Assembly (NCBI GenBank): GCA_019247515.1
Contig: JAFAOS010000197.1
Location: 1-53,070 of the forward strand
Source of the DNA: Chloroflexota bacterium
GTDB taxonomy: Bacteria > Chloroflexota > UBA6077 > CF-72
DNA length: 53,070 bases
Direction: 5' to 3'
The stretch's first letter is position 1; every line of letters starts with the position of its first letter. Under the pieces are notes generated by a model. That model did not search any database. It saw only the letters and a program-made list of their open reading frames with translations, and was not told the origin of the DNA. A program made the translations under genes and the position numbers. Below, piece by piece: positions 24,275 through 33,039 of this stretch.

Positions 24275-25807
24275 ATGGCTGCTGAGCAGAGTGCGTTCGA
24301 CGTGGTTATCGTCGGCGGCGGGCCGGGCGGGTACCCGGCGGCGATCCGCGCCGCGCAGTACGGCTTGCGCGTCGCGTTGATCGAAAAGGAGCGACCCGGC
24401 GGCGTCTGCCTCAACTGGGGCTGCATCCCGACCAAGGCCATGCTCCGCAGCGCCGAAGTGCTCGAAACCATGCAGCACAGCGCCGACTTCGGCGTCCTGG
24501 CCGACAACGTCCGCCTCGACTATCCCGCCGTGCTCAAACGCAAGGACACCATCGTCAAAGGTCTGAATGACGGCGTCGCCCAGTTGCTGAAGGCCAACGG
24601 CGTCACCTCGTATGCCGGCCACGCGCGCTTCACGTCGCCGAACGTCCTCGAAGTGGTGGGCGTCGGCAAGTCGCCGCTGGGTGACAACGGACCGCTCTAC
24701 AACGCGCCGGCCGACAGCAAGGGTCAGCCTCATGCCCAGGTCGCTGGCAAACACATCATCATCGCCACCGGCTCGACTCCGGCGCAGCTGCCCATTCCCG
24801 GCAACGACCTGCCGGGCGTGATCAACTCCGATGGCGCCTTCCTGCTCCGCGAAGTGCCCAAACACATCGTCATCGTCGGCGGCGGCGCGGTCGGCACCGA
24901 GTGGGCGACGATGTTCTCGGCCTTCGGCTCGGAGGTCACCCTGGTCGAGCTCCTGCCCAACCTGTTGCCCGTCGAAGACGAAGACATGGGCCGCACGCTG
25001 GCCCGCTCCTTTCAGAAGCGCGGCATCAAGGTCCTGACCAGCTCGACCGTGGCCAGGATCGAGAAAGCCGGTAAACGACTGAAGGTCACCGTCACCGACA
25101 AGGACGGCAAAAACGAGCAAAACGTCGATGCCGACAACGTCCTGATCGGCGTCTCGCGCCGCCCGAACACCCTCGACCTGAACCTGGACGCGACCGGCGT
25201 CCAGACCGACCGCCGTGGCTACATCGAGGTCGACGAGCACATGCGCACGAACGTCAACAACGTCTTTGCCATTGGCGATGTCGTGGGCAAGATCCTGCTT
25301 GCGCACGTGGCCACACACCAGGGACTCGTCGCCGCGGGCGTGATCGCCGGCCACGACGAGAAGATCGACTACAAGGCCGTTCCAGCCGCCACGTTCACGC
25401 ATCCTGAGATCGCCAGCGTCGGGCTGACGTAAGCTGCCGCTCGGCAGGCTGGCCATGACGTGCTCCTGGGCCGCTTTCCCTTCGCCGCGCTGGGCCGAGC
25501 GCAGACGTACGGCAGCACCGATGGGCTGATCAAGATCGTGGCCGACAAGAAGTACGGCGAGGTGCTGGGCGTCCACATCATCGGCCCGAGCGCCAGCGAT
25601 CTGATTCCGGAAGGCGTCCTGGCGCTGCAACTGGAAGCCACGCTGGAGGATGTCGCTAACACCATCCACGCCCACCCGACGCTCGGCGAGGGCTCGATGG
25701 AGGCCTCGATGGTCGCGCTGGGCATGCCGGTCCACGTCGGTCCACCCCGCCGCGCCGCGGCCGCGTCAGGCGCTGCCCAACAGCCCGCCTCTGCTGGTGC
25801 GCGCTGA
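24275..25807 (+). pseudogene. lpdA: Dihydrolipoamide dehydrogenase interrupted by an in-frame TAA
   Basis: The gene encodes the FAD/NAD E3 enzyme of 2-oxo-acid dehydrogenase complexes. The first 385 codons hold the FAD motif VVIVGGGPGGYPAA, the redox pair GGVCLNWGCIPTKAM, the NAD motif IVIVGGGAVGTEWAT and the VFAIGDVVGKILLAHVA segment. At 25430-25432 a TAA stands where homologues have Glu (ASVGLT-stop-AAARQAGHDVL). Beyond it the same frame stays open and intact to 25807, with the dimerisation domain and catalytic HAHPTLGEG. One base change (GAA to TAA) explains it, not a frameshift. Either a very recent lesion, a sequence error, or readthrough. The truncated product would lack the catalytic His-Glu pair. 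lipB starts inside its 3' end. Confidence 0.88.
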
Positions 25808-26450
25808 GCTCGACACTCGCGATCTGGGTCTCGTCGCGTACCCCGAGGCGATGGCTCTCCAGGACGCTCTTGTCGAACAGCGCGTTCGCAACGAGATCGG
25901 CGACACGCTCCTCCTGCTGGAGCACCCCCCGGTAGTCACCCTCGGGCGCCGCGGCTCACTGTCAGACGTCTACGTCTCGGAAGCGGATCTGGCGCGCCGG
26001 GGTATCGGCGTGCAACACACCACGCGCGGCGGCCTGGTCACCTACCACGGTCCTGGTCAGCTCGTCGGCTACCCGATCGTCCACCTGCGCCAGCGCGGGC
26101 TGACGGTGCCCTGCTATGTGCGCGCGCTGGAGCTGGCGATCGTCGACAGCCTCGCCGAGATCGGCATCGCGGCGCGCCTGGACCCGAATCACATCGGCGT
26201 CTGGACGCAGGACCACGGCAAGATCGCCGCGATCGGCGTCGCCCAGCGCCACGGCGTGACGCTCCACGGCTTCGCCATCAACCTGCAGCCCGACCTGAGT
26301 CATTTCGACCTGATCAACCCGTGCGGTATCGGCAATCTGGGCGTAACCTCCGCCGCCAGGCTGCTGGGCCATCCCGTAGACATGCCAAGGTTCAAAGGTC
26401 GCATAACCGCGGCGTTGGATGAGCAGCTCACCGCGGTGGCTTGTCGCTAG
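25797..26450 (+). CDS. lipB: Octanoyltransferase LipB
   Basis: 217 residues. Transfers octanoyl from acyl carrier protein to lipoyl domains. Motifs: LLLLEHPPVVTLGRRG, RGGLVTYHGPGQLVGYPI, the lysine in HGKIAAIGVAQRHGVTLHG and the catalytic cysteine in INPCGIGNLGVTS. GTG 25797 starts 11 bp inside the end of lpd, and homology begins a few residues later. The pairing with lpd makes sense, since lipoyl groups are E3 substrates. lipA and the E1/E2 subunits are not in the window. Confidence 0.93.
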   Translation: MRAELDTRDLGLVAYPEAMALQDALVEQRVRNEIGDTLLLLEHPPVVTLGRRGSLSDVYVSEADLARRGIGVQHTTRGGLVTYHGPGQLVGYPIVHLRQRGLTVPCYVRALELAIVDSLAEIGIAARLDPNHIGVWTQDHGKIAAIGVAQRHGVTLHGFAINLQPDLSHFDLINPCGIGNLGVTSAARLLGHPVDMPRFKGRITAALDEQLTAVACR

Positions 26451-26498
26451 CGAGTCTTCCAGTTGTCGCAAGCTGAGACGATCTCAGGAGCAGTACGT

Positions 26499-26780
26499 TT
26501 AGCGGCGGAAGAAGGTGTAGTACAGCCGCTCGCCTGGTCCGTGCCGGTCGTTCAGCTCGATGCGCCGGCCGCGCCAGTACATGCTCTGGCTGCGCGGGCG
26601 GAACAGGTAGGCCGCGCCGGCGGCCACCAGCAGCAGGATGCCGATGGGCGCCAGCAGCGCCAGCGGATGGATCACCGCGCCGACAACCCACAGAATGACC
26701 GCCGCGATGGCGAGTTGGGCAGGTGAGTCGAAGCGCGGATGCGTGGGCGATGAAGGTTGGGAAAGCCGACTGAACGTCAT
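26499..26780 (-). CDS. Small membrane protein with C-terminal YWRGRRIEL motif
   Basis: 93 residues. A proline-rich N-terminus, two adjacent hydrophobic segments (LAIAAVILWVVGAVIH and LALLAPIGILLLVAAGAAYLF, residues about 23-60) and a charged tail MYWRGRRIELNDRHGPGER. The tail resembles the short WRGR-type tails of rhomboid-like and other small actinobacterial/Chloroflexota membrane proteins, but I cannot name a family. It follows the HTH-VIT-VWA gene after 66 bp on the same strand and may be co-transcribed with it. Confidence 0.6.
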   Translation of the reverse strand: MTFSRLSQPSSPTHPRFDSPAQLAIAAVILWVVGAVIHPLALLAPIGILLLVAAGAAYLFRPRSQSMYWRGRRIELNDRHGPGERLYYTFFRR

Positions 26781-26846
26781 ATGGGTGCGTTGGTTCCTGT
26801 CTTCTGTCGTCAGTTTCGCCCTTCACCATTAAAATTCGCTGAGAAA

Positions 26847-29537
26847 CTAGTTAATTTCGATCTCCAACCTGCCCGCCGAGGTGGGCCACGCGGCGTCGCC
26901 CAGCCACAGCACGAGCTGTACGCTGGCGTCCGCCCGCAGCGCGATGTCGAGCGGCCGCTCGCCGCCCAGCGCCAGCAGTTCGGCGAGCTGGACGCGCACC
27001 AGCGGCGCGCTGGGGTCCTCCTGGCACACGTGGACCTCGATGCTCGAGGGCAGGTCCCGCGCATTCGTCAGGCTTGCCCGCAGCCGGCTCAGGCGCAGCG
27101 CGACGTCGGTACCAGCTACACCGCTCACCAGCACCAGTGAACGTTCGGTAGGTCGCGGCGTGCCTTCGTAGCGCAGCGTCAGCGCCGAGACACTCGGCGA
27201 TCGCGGAGACGTGATGGACAGGCGCTCGGCGGCGGACGGCATGCTCGGCGGCGGCAACAGCGCCGCGTCGCGCGGCGATGCCGACTTCGCACGACCGCGC
27301 AGCGTTGCCCCCGGCGCTCGTTCCAGCAACGGCATGGCCATCGCCGGCTGCGGCGCGCCAACCGCAAACGTCTCACTCCAGCCGGCCGGCAGCGCCGACG
27401 GCACCTGCACGCTCACTTCGACCCGCCTGCCGGCTTCGACCCGCTCGCCGACAAACGCCGTCGCCGAGCACACGAGCCCGAAACGCAACGACTCGCGCAC
27501 CAGCAGCTTGTGGATAACCGACGCCTCGGTCCGCGCATTCTCGGCGTATAGCGGCCGGCTGCGTGGCCGACGCAATGGGTCATTGGCGTAGCCCAGCTCG
27601 TCGAGGATCGCGTCGCGCGAGTCGTTGTCGAGCGCCTGGGCTTCGAGGCGCTCCAACCTCGCGATCTGGCGCGCGCCGAACAGCGTGCGGATCTCCGGGC
27701 ACGCGGGCGCCTCGTCCAGGCTCAGCACGCGCTCGGCCAGGATGTCGGCGCCAGCCTGAAGTCGTACGACCGGCTCCGAGAACAGCGAGACGGCGCCGCT
27801 CACCCACAGACTGCGACCCGCCGGCAGGTCGCCGAGGCCGAAGCGTGAGCGCGTGACGCCCGCGGCGTGCCGCGCCTGAACGCTAGCGGCCCCGGTTTCC
27901 ACGCTCAGCGCCAGATCGGTCGCCAGCGGTCGCGACCAGGTATCCAGCACCCGATCGAGCGCACCGGTGATGTCTTCCTCGCTCGGGTCGCTGGTCAGGA
28001 ACACGGCTTCACCGCCCCCAGCTTCCACCAGCGACCGCACGAAGGCGCTGCGCGGTGCGGAATCGATCGAGATCACGCTGACCCGCCGACCGTCGGCGCG
28101 TTCTGCCTCGCCCTCGACGAGCTGGAGGATGCGAGCCTCATCGCTGACCTGCGCGTCGGTGACGAGCAGCACGTGGCGCGTCCGTTTGCCAGGCGCGGGC
28201 TCAGAACGCAGCGCCTGTTCGAGGGCCGGGCCCAGCTCGGTGCCGCCAGTTGGCCCATTTGCGTCCAGAAACGCCAGTGCGCGCTGGCGGTTGGCGTCGG
28301 TCGCCGACACCGCGCCGGGCTCCAGCCACCTGCAGCGCGACTCGAACAGGCCCAGATTGAAGCGGTCAGCCGCCGACAAGCCGGCGACGAAACGGCGCAC
28401 CGCCCAGCGACACGCCTCCCACTTTGGACCGTCCATCGACCCCGAGCGATCGACCAGCAGCAGCACCTCACGATCGACGCCTGGCATCTCGCCGGCGAGC
28501 TCCGGTGGTGTCACCAGCGCCAGGAAGTAGCGCATGCCTTCGTCGAGATCCTCGTGCGCGATCAGGTCCAGCGCGGGCCTCGAGGTCAGGCGTGGCGGCT
28601 GCCAGCCAATCACCAGGTCGCGGTCCGGAGCCACGCTCTCGTCCGCCAGCCGCACGCGCTGGGTTTCACCATCGTCCAGCGGCGAAATCGCGATCGAATG
28701 AGACTGGCTCACGATGCTCGCGGCGCGCTTGATGGTCAGGTCCATGCTGAAGCGATGCTTCGGGTCGCGCCACACCTGGAGCGGTTGCGCACGGCTGGCT
28801 GCCGAGCCGCTTTCGTCGGGACGGCTATAGCGCGGACCAATCGTCAGCGGCACGCGCAACTGCCAGCCCGCGCCCTCGGCCGCCGCCGCCTGCACGAACG
28901 CCGTTTCTACGACCACGTCCTGGTCTGGCTGCAGGCCAGCGATTTGCAGCGTGAGCACGTCAGCTGATTCGCGGCTGGCGAGGGCGGCCTGGCGCCCCTC
29001 GTGACGCGCGGTCGCGTACTGGCGTTCGGCTTCGGCGCGCTCAGTCAGACTCGTCTGCACCACGACGTCGCCAAAATGGACGCGCACGCCGGTCACCGCG
29101 GCGTCGCCTGGCAGCGGGAACCGGTAGGTCGCCTCGATGACGCGCTCGCACTCCGATCGTGTGAAGCTGAACACCTGCAGGAGGTGGAGCTGTGCGAGCG
29201 GACCCACGACGCTGCCGGAAAGCGTGGTCTGTCGCAACGGCACGAAACCGTCAAGCACGCCATGGCGCTTGTCGGGCACGACCTGCAGACAGCCGGTGTG
29301 GTTGCGGCGGGCGTTCTCGAACATGCCGGGGTCGAAGACCGGCCCATTTCGCGAGCCATTCATGACCACCGGTACCTGGCCGAGCACCGCCGCGAGCAGA
29401 CGCAGCGTCGCCGGATGGGGACGCTCGACTTTGCCCGCCTCGATCTTCTTGATGGCTTCGATCGACACGCCCGAGGCATTGGCGAGCTCGTTTTGCGAGA
29501 GGCCGGCGGCGGAACGCAGGTCTTTGAGTGTTGGCAT
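26847..29537 (-). CDS. XRE-type HTH, VIT and von Willebrand A domain protein
   Basis: 896 residues from ATG 29537; the HTH domain begins directly there, and AAGGAG lies 14 nt upstream. Residues 1-57 are a Cro/cI helix-turn-helix (LRSAAGLSQNELANASGVSI, then AIKKIEAGKVERP). Residues about 97-220 are a VIT domain (LHLLQVFSFTRSECERVIEA, YRFPLPGDAAVTG, LTERAEAERQYATARHEG). Residues about 357-530 are a VWA domain with a complete MIDAS: DRSGSM (363-368), the Thr in GGTELGPAL and the Asp in LVTDAQVSD. The remaining 360 residues form beta-rich and low-complexity regions. VIT-VWA proteins are usually secreted adhesins; this one has no signal peptide or TM and starts with a DNA-binding domain, so it should be cytoplasmic. 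Confidence 0.85.
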   Translation of the reverse strand: MPTLKDLRSAAGLSQNELANASGVSIEAIKKIEAGKVERPHPATLRLLAAVLGQVPVVMNGSRNGPVFDPGMFENARRNHTGCLQVVPDKRHGVLDGFVPLRQTTLSGSVVGPLAQLHLLQVFSFTRSECERVIEATYRFPLPGDAAVTGVRVHFGDVVVQTSLTERAEAERQYATARHEGRQAALASRESADVLTLQIAGLQPDQDVVVETAFVQAAAAEGAGWQLRVPLTIGPRYSRPDESGSAASRAQPLQVWRDPKHRFSMDLTIKRAASIVSQSHSIAISPLDDGETQRVRLADESVAPDRDLVIGWQPPRLTSRPALDLIAHEDLDEGMRYFLALVTPPELAGEMPGVDREVLLLVDRSGSMDGPKWEACRWAVRRFVAGLSAADRFNLGLFESRCRWLEPGAVSATDANRQRALAFLDANGPTGGTELGPALEQALRSEPAPGKRTRHVLLVTDAQVSDEARILQLVEGEAERADGRRVSVISIDSAPRSAFVRSLVEAGGGEAVFLTSDPSEEDITGALDRVLDTWSRPLATDLALSVETGAASVQARHAAGVTRSRFGLGDLPAGRSLWVSGAVSLFSEPVVRLQAGADILAERVLSLDEAPACPEIRTLFGARQIARLERLEAQALDNDSRDAILDELGYANDPLRRPRSRPLYAENARTEASVIHKLLVRESLRFGLVCSATAFVGERVEAGRRVEVSVQVPSALPAGWSETFAVGAPQPAMAMPLLERAPGATLRGRAKSASPRDAALLPPPSMPSAAERLSITSPRSPSVSALTLRYEGTPRPTERSLVLVSGVAGTDVALRLSRLRASLTNARDLPSSIEVHVCQEDPSAPLVRVQLAELLALGGERPLDIALRADASVQLVLWLGDAAWPTSAGRLEIEIN

Positions 29538-29569
29538 GTGGTGGAATGTGGCTCCTTGTCTGTCAGCCG

Positions 29570-29599
29570 AGTATGCGCAATGGCGACAGCTGGAGTCAG
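29570..29599 (-). promoter_or_regulatory. Candidate promoter of the HTH-VIT-VWA gene
   Basis: On minus, CTGACT (29599-29594) and CATACT (29575-29570) are 18 bp apart, a fair sigma-70-type match. The leader would contain the AAGGAG ribosome-binding site. Confidence 0.35.
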
Positions 29600-29682
29600 C
29601 GTCCAACTGGTGTCCGTTCGGGGTCCAGTCCCGGGCCCGAACGTCCGTTCTAGCCTGGCATCAAACTTGCCTCGTTACGGGT

Positions 29683-29922
29683 ATGAGCATCGACGATCTG
29701 CGCGAATCGCCCATGATGGCCCACCTGCTGGGCGCGCTCGAACGGGGCGAAGACATCGGCCACTACGGCCGACTCGTGTTCGCGATGGTGGCCCACCATT
29801 TCGCGAGTGACTCCGCATTGACCGAGTGGCTGTGCAAGGACAGGACCGTCACCGACGACGAAGCGCGCGCGCTGGTCCACCAGGTGGAGGGTCGCGACTA
29901 TAACCGCCGACTGATCTGTTGA
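29683..29922 (+). CDS. Small conserved-looking hypothetical protein
   Basis: 79 residues, acidic, predicted helical (SPMMAHLLGALERGEDIGHYG, split here, then RLVFAMVAHHF). It ends with EARALVHQVEGRDYN. I cannot assign a family. There is no signal or TM segment. ATG 29683 is the only start that avoids running antisense into the HTH-VIT-VWA gene. The stop overlaps a possible TTG of the next gene, and the run of four plus-strand genes from here to 33039 looks like one operon. Confidence 0.6.
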   Translation: MSIDDLRESPMMAHLLGALERGEDIGHYGRLVFAMVAHHFASDSALTEWLCKDRTVTDDEARALVHQVEGRDYNRRLIC

Positions 29923-30011
29923 CCTCCGCCGGCGTGATGGCGGCACGGCCTTTGCCAAATGATCGCCCGCCCGCCGACAACGAAACCGCGGGTGAGGAGG
30001 TGATGGCAGAC

Positions 30012-30548
30012 ATGCAACTTGGTGTGATGCGACCGCGGGCATCCAGTTCGCTCCTGCTGAAAGGTACGCTCGCCGGACTGTTGGCCGGGATCCCCCAGGT
30101 GCTGCTCAGCCAGATGGAGGCGCGACTTCTGCCGATTTCGACGGAGCAAGCCGACATCGGCCCGCGCTTCGTCAAGCGCGTTTCGGAGCGCACCGACGCG
30201 CGCCTGGGAACGGTCCAGCACTGGGTCGTGGCGGGCCTCTTTCATTTTGGTTACTCGGCGGCATGGGGCGCGCTCTACGGACTCCTGCAACGTTGGAGGC
30301 CAGCACAGCCCCACGTTGGTGGTCCGCTGCTGGGGGCGCTCATCTACACGCTGGCGTTCTCGCCCTGGGGAGCGGCTACGCAGACCGACACGGAGCGCCC
30401 CGTCGAGTCGCGTCGCACCTACGACACACTCCTTCACTGGACGGCCGCGCTGTCCTTCAGCCTGTGTCTCGCGTACCTGTACTCCGCCTGGGAACCCGTC
30501 CCCGACCGCTGGCGACGGCTGGCACACACCATTCGGCCAGGTTTTTAG
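30012..30548 (+). CDS. Integral membrane protein, YagU/DUF1440-like
   Basis: 178 residues with about four hydrophobic helices (LLLKGTLAGLLAGIPQVLL, WVVAGLFHFGYSAAWGALYG, GGPLLGALIYTLAF, TAALSFSLCLAYLYSAW). The pattern is like YagU/DUF1440 inner-membrane proteins, but the match is from memory and weak. Start choice: AGGAGG at 29995-30000 is 2 nt from ATG 30003 (too close) and 11 nt from ATG 30012, so 30012 is preferred; a TTG at 29919 overlapping the previous stop is also possible. The stop is 8 bp before the oxidoreductase gene. Confidence 0.6.
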   Translation: MQLGVMRPRASSSLLLKGTLAGLLAGIPQVLLSQMEARLLPISTEQADIGPRFVKRVSERTDARLGTVQHWVVAGLFHFGYSAAWGALYGLLQRWRPAQPHVGGPLLGALIYTLAFSPWGAATQTDTERPVESRRTYDTLLHWTAALSFSLCLAYLYSAWEPVPDRWRRLAHTIRPGF

Positions 30549-30556
30549 AAGGCGGC

Positions 30557-31996
30557 GTGACTGCAGCTGGATACGACGCCATCATCGTCGGCTCGGGCCC
30601 CAACGGCCTGGCGGCTGCCATTGTGCTTGCTCGCAACGGCTTGCGAGTGATGGTCTACGAGGCGGCCGACGAGCCGGGCGGAGGCATGCGCACCGAACCG
30701 CTGACGTTGCCCGGCTTTGCGCATGACGTGTGCTCCGCGGTGCACCCGCTAGGTATTGGCTCGCCGTTCTTCAGGAGCCTGCCGCTGGGGAAGCACGGTC
30801 TGACGTGGGTCCAACCGCCGGCGGCCGTCGCCCACCCGTTCGAAGATGGCACGGTGGCGCTTCTGGAACGCTCGACGGCAGCTATGGACCAGCATCTGGG
30901 CACAGATGCAGCCGCCTGGCGGGCGCTCATGGATCCATTCGTCAGCCGCTGGCAGCAGCTATTCGGCGATGCCCTGGGTCCGCTGAAGGTCCCGCGCCAC
31001 CCGATCCTCCTGGCGCGGTTTGGCATCGCTGCCTTCCCCGCGGCGACGTGGCTCGCACGGGGGTTGTTTCGCCATGCTCCCGCTCGGGCGCTGTTCGGCG
31101 GCATCGCCGCGCACGCCACCGTGCCGTTGCGGAGTCCGCCAAGCGCGGCGTTCGGGATGATTCTGGGGGTAGCCGGTCACGCCGTCGGCTGGCCGATCCC
31201 GCGTGGTGGATCGGCCAGCATCACGCGCGCACTCGTGTCGCATTACTGCTCGCTTGGCGGCGAGCTGACAACGAACAGACTGGTGGAATCTCTGGACGAC
31301 CTGCCGCCGGCGCGCGCGGTGCTGCTCGATCTGACGCCGCGCCAGATTCTGCGCCTGCACGCCACGCATCTCTCAACCGTCTATCGAGCGCAGCTCGAAC
31401 GCTTTCAGTATGGGCTGGGGACATTCAAAATTGACTGGGCGCTCGACCAGCCGATTCCCTGGCGTGCCAGAGAGTCGGCGCGCGCCGCAACCGTGCACCT
31501 GGGCGGCACTCTCGAAGAAATCGACTCCAACCGCCAGCAGGAGTGGGCGGGCCAACCGGCGGAGCGACCATACGTGCTCGTGGTCCAGCCCAGTCTGTTC
31601 GATGGCACGCGAGCACCGGCTGGCAAACACGTCGCATGGGCGTACTGCCACGTGCCAAATGGGTCCACGTTTGACATGACCGACCGCATGGAGGCGCAGG
31701 TCGAGCGGTTCGCGCCGGGCTTTCGGAATCGCATCGTGGCGCGGCACACGATGGCCCCGGCAGACCTGGAGCGTCACAATCCCAACCTGGTCGGCGGCGA
31801 CCTGAACGGCGGCGAAGCCTCTCTGGCCCAACTGTTCTTTCGTCCTGCGCTGCGGCCGATCCCGTATGCCACCTCCAATCCAGGACTCTTCGTCTGCTCG
31901 TCGTCGTCACCACCGGGCGGCGGCGTGCACGGCATGGCGGGTTACTACGCCGCCAGGCTCGTGCTGCGCCGCATCCGGGCTCGACATCTTCGGTGA
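30557..31996 (+). CDS. FAD-dependent oxidoreductase, phytoene desaturase/CrtI-like
   Basis: 479 residues from GTG 30557 (GAAGG upstream). The N-terminal dinucleotide motif IIVGSGPNGLAAAIVLARNG, then VYEAADEPGGGMRTEPL, and the C-terminal FVCSSSSPPGGGVHGMAGYYAA (split here) are the CrtI/amine-oxidase superfamily pattern. These flavoproteins desaturate carotenoids or retinol-like lipids; no carotenoid genes are near, so the substrate is open. Its stop overlaps the GTG of the LigD-polymerase gene (GTGA), so the two are translated together. Confidence 0.85.
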   Translation: MTAAGYDAIIVGSGPNGLAAAIVLARNGLRVMVYEAADEPGGGMRTEPLTLPGFAHDVCSAVHPLGIGSPFFRSLPLGKHGLTWVQPPAAVAHPFEDGTVALLERSTAAMDQHLGTDAAAWRALMDPFVSRWQQLFGDALGPLKVPRHPILLARFGIAAFPAATWLARGLFRHAPARALFGGIAAHATVPLRSPPSAAFGMILGVAGHAVGWPIPRGGSASITRALVSHYCSLGGELTTNRLVESLDDLPPARAVLLDLTPRQILRLHATHLSTVYRAQLERFQYGLGTFKIDWALDQPIPWRARESARAATVHLGGTLEEIDSNRQQEWAGQPAERPYVLVVQPSLFDGTRAPAGKHVAWAYCHVPNGSTFDMTDRMEAQVERFAPGFRNRIVARHTMAPADLERHNPNLVGGDLNGGEASLAQLFFRPALRPIPYATSNPGLFVCSSSSPPGGGVHGMAGYYAARLVLRRIRARHLR

Positions 31997-33039
31997 CAGA
32001 CCTCGTACCGGCGCCCGACCCGCTGCGTATCACCCATCCCGACCGCGTGTACTGGCCGGCACGGGAACACTATCCGGCCATCACCAAACGCGAGCTGCTC
32101 GAATACTTCGCCGCGGTGTCGGCCTATGTCCTGCCGCACCTCCGCGACCGACCGCTCACGCTGCGACGCTTTCCGACGGGAACCAGCGGCAAACGCTTCT
32201 ATCAGAAACACGTCGAATTTCCACTGCCGAGCTTCGTGGACCGCGCGTTGGTCTTTGCCGAAGAGCACGCGGCCAGCGGCTATCACGTCATCTGCAACAA
32301 CGTGGAGACGCTGCTGTGGTTGGCTCAGATCGGCAACCTCGAGCTCCATCCCTGGTACTCGCGCATCAACCCGGAGCCCGATGCGCGTCGGCTGCCGACC
32401 ATTTTCAGTGGCTCGGTCGAAACGCTCGAGGCGTCTGTCCTGAACTATCCCGATTTCATGGTGTTCGACCTGGACCCGTACCTGTATTCGGGCGCCGAAC
32501 GAGGCGGGGAGGAGCCGGAGCTGCATCGTGAAGGGTTCGCGCGCGCGTGCACTGCAGCGCGTTGGCTGAAGACGCTGCTCGACGAGCTGGACTTGCGCTC
32601 TTTCGTCAAGACCAGCGGCAAGTCCGGCCTGCACGTGCTGGTGCCGATTTTGCGCGAGTTCGACCATGACACGGTGCGGCGCATCAGCGCACACATCTGC
32701 CGTTATGTCCTGGAGCACCACCCTGAGTCGGTCACGATGGAGTGGTCGGTGGATCGCCGGCGAGGCAAGGTCTTCCTCGACCACAACCAGAATACGCGCG
32801 GCAAGACCCTGGCCAGTCCCTACTCGCCGCGAGCGCTGCCCGGAGCACCGGTGAGCATGCCGGTAGCCTGGGCGGAGCTTGACGACGTCTACCCGACTGA
32901 TTTCCGAATTGCGACGGTCGGAGCGCGACTCGCGGACGTTGGAGACATCTGGAGCGATCTGCTGGAGTGCAAGAACGACCTCGGCGCTATGGACCTGACT
33001 TCTGCGGACGCAGCGCGGGGGCGTGAAACAGCAGGTTGA
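31993..33039 (+). CDS. Stand-alone LigD-type polymerase/primase domain
   Basis: 348 residues. An archaeo-eukaryotic primase-fold polymerase like that of bacterial NHEJ ligase D. Motifs: FPTGTSGKRFYQKH, ICNNVETLLWLAQIGNLELH (phosphate binding), the catalytic DxD in MVFDLDPYL, KTSGKSGLHVLVPI and FLDHNQNTRGKTLASPYSPR. No ligase or phosphoesterase domain is attached and no Ku gene is in the window. The GTG start overlaps the oxidoreductase stop. The last 53 bp overlap the convergent gene at 32987. Stand-alone versions work with a separate ligase in some bacteria; whether it does so here is unknown. Confidence 0.9.
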   Translation: MTDLVPAPDPLRITHPDRVYWPAREHYPAITKRELLEYFAAVSAYVLPHLRDRPLTLRRFPTGTSGKRFYQKHVEFPLPSFVDRALVFAEEHAASGYHVICNNVETLLWLAQIGNLELHPWYSRINPEPDARRLPTIFSGSVETLEASVLNYPDFMVFDLDPYLYSGAERGGEEPELHREGFARACTAARWLKTLLDELDLRSFVKTSGKSGLHVLVPILREFDHDTVRRISAHICRYVLEHHPESVTMEWSVDRRRGKVFLDHNQNTRGKTLASPYSPRALPGAPVSMPVAWAELDDVYPTDFRIATVGARLADVGDIWSDLLECKNDLGAMDLTSADAARGRETAG

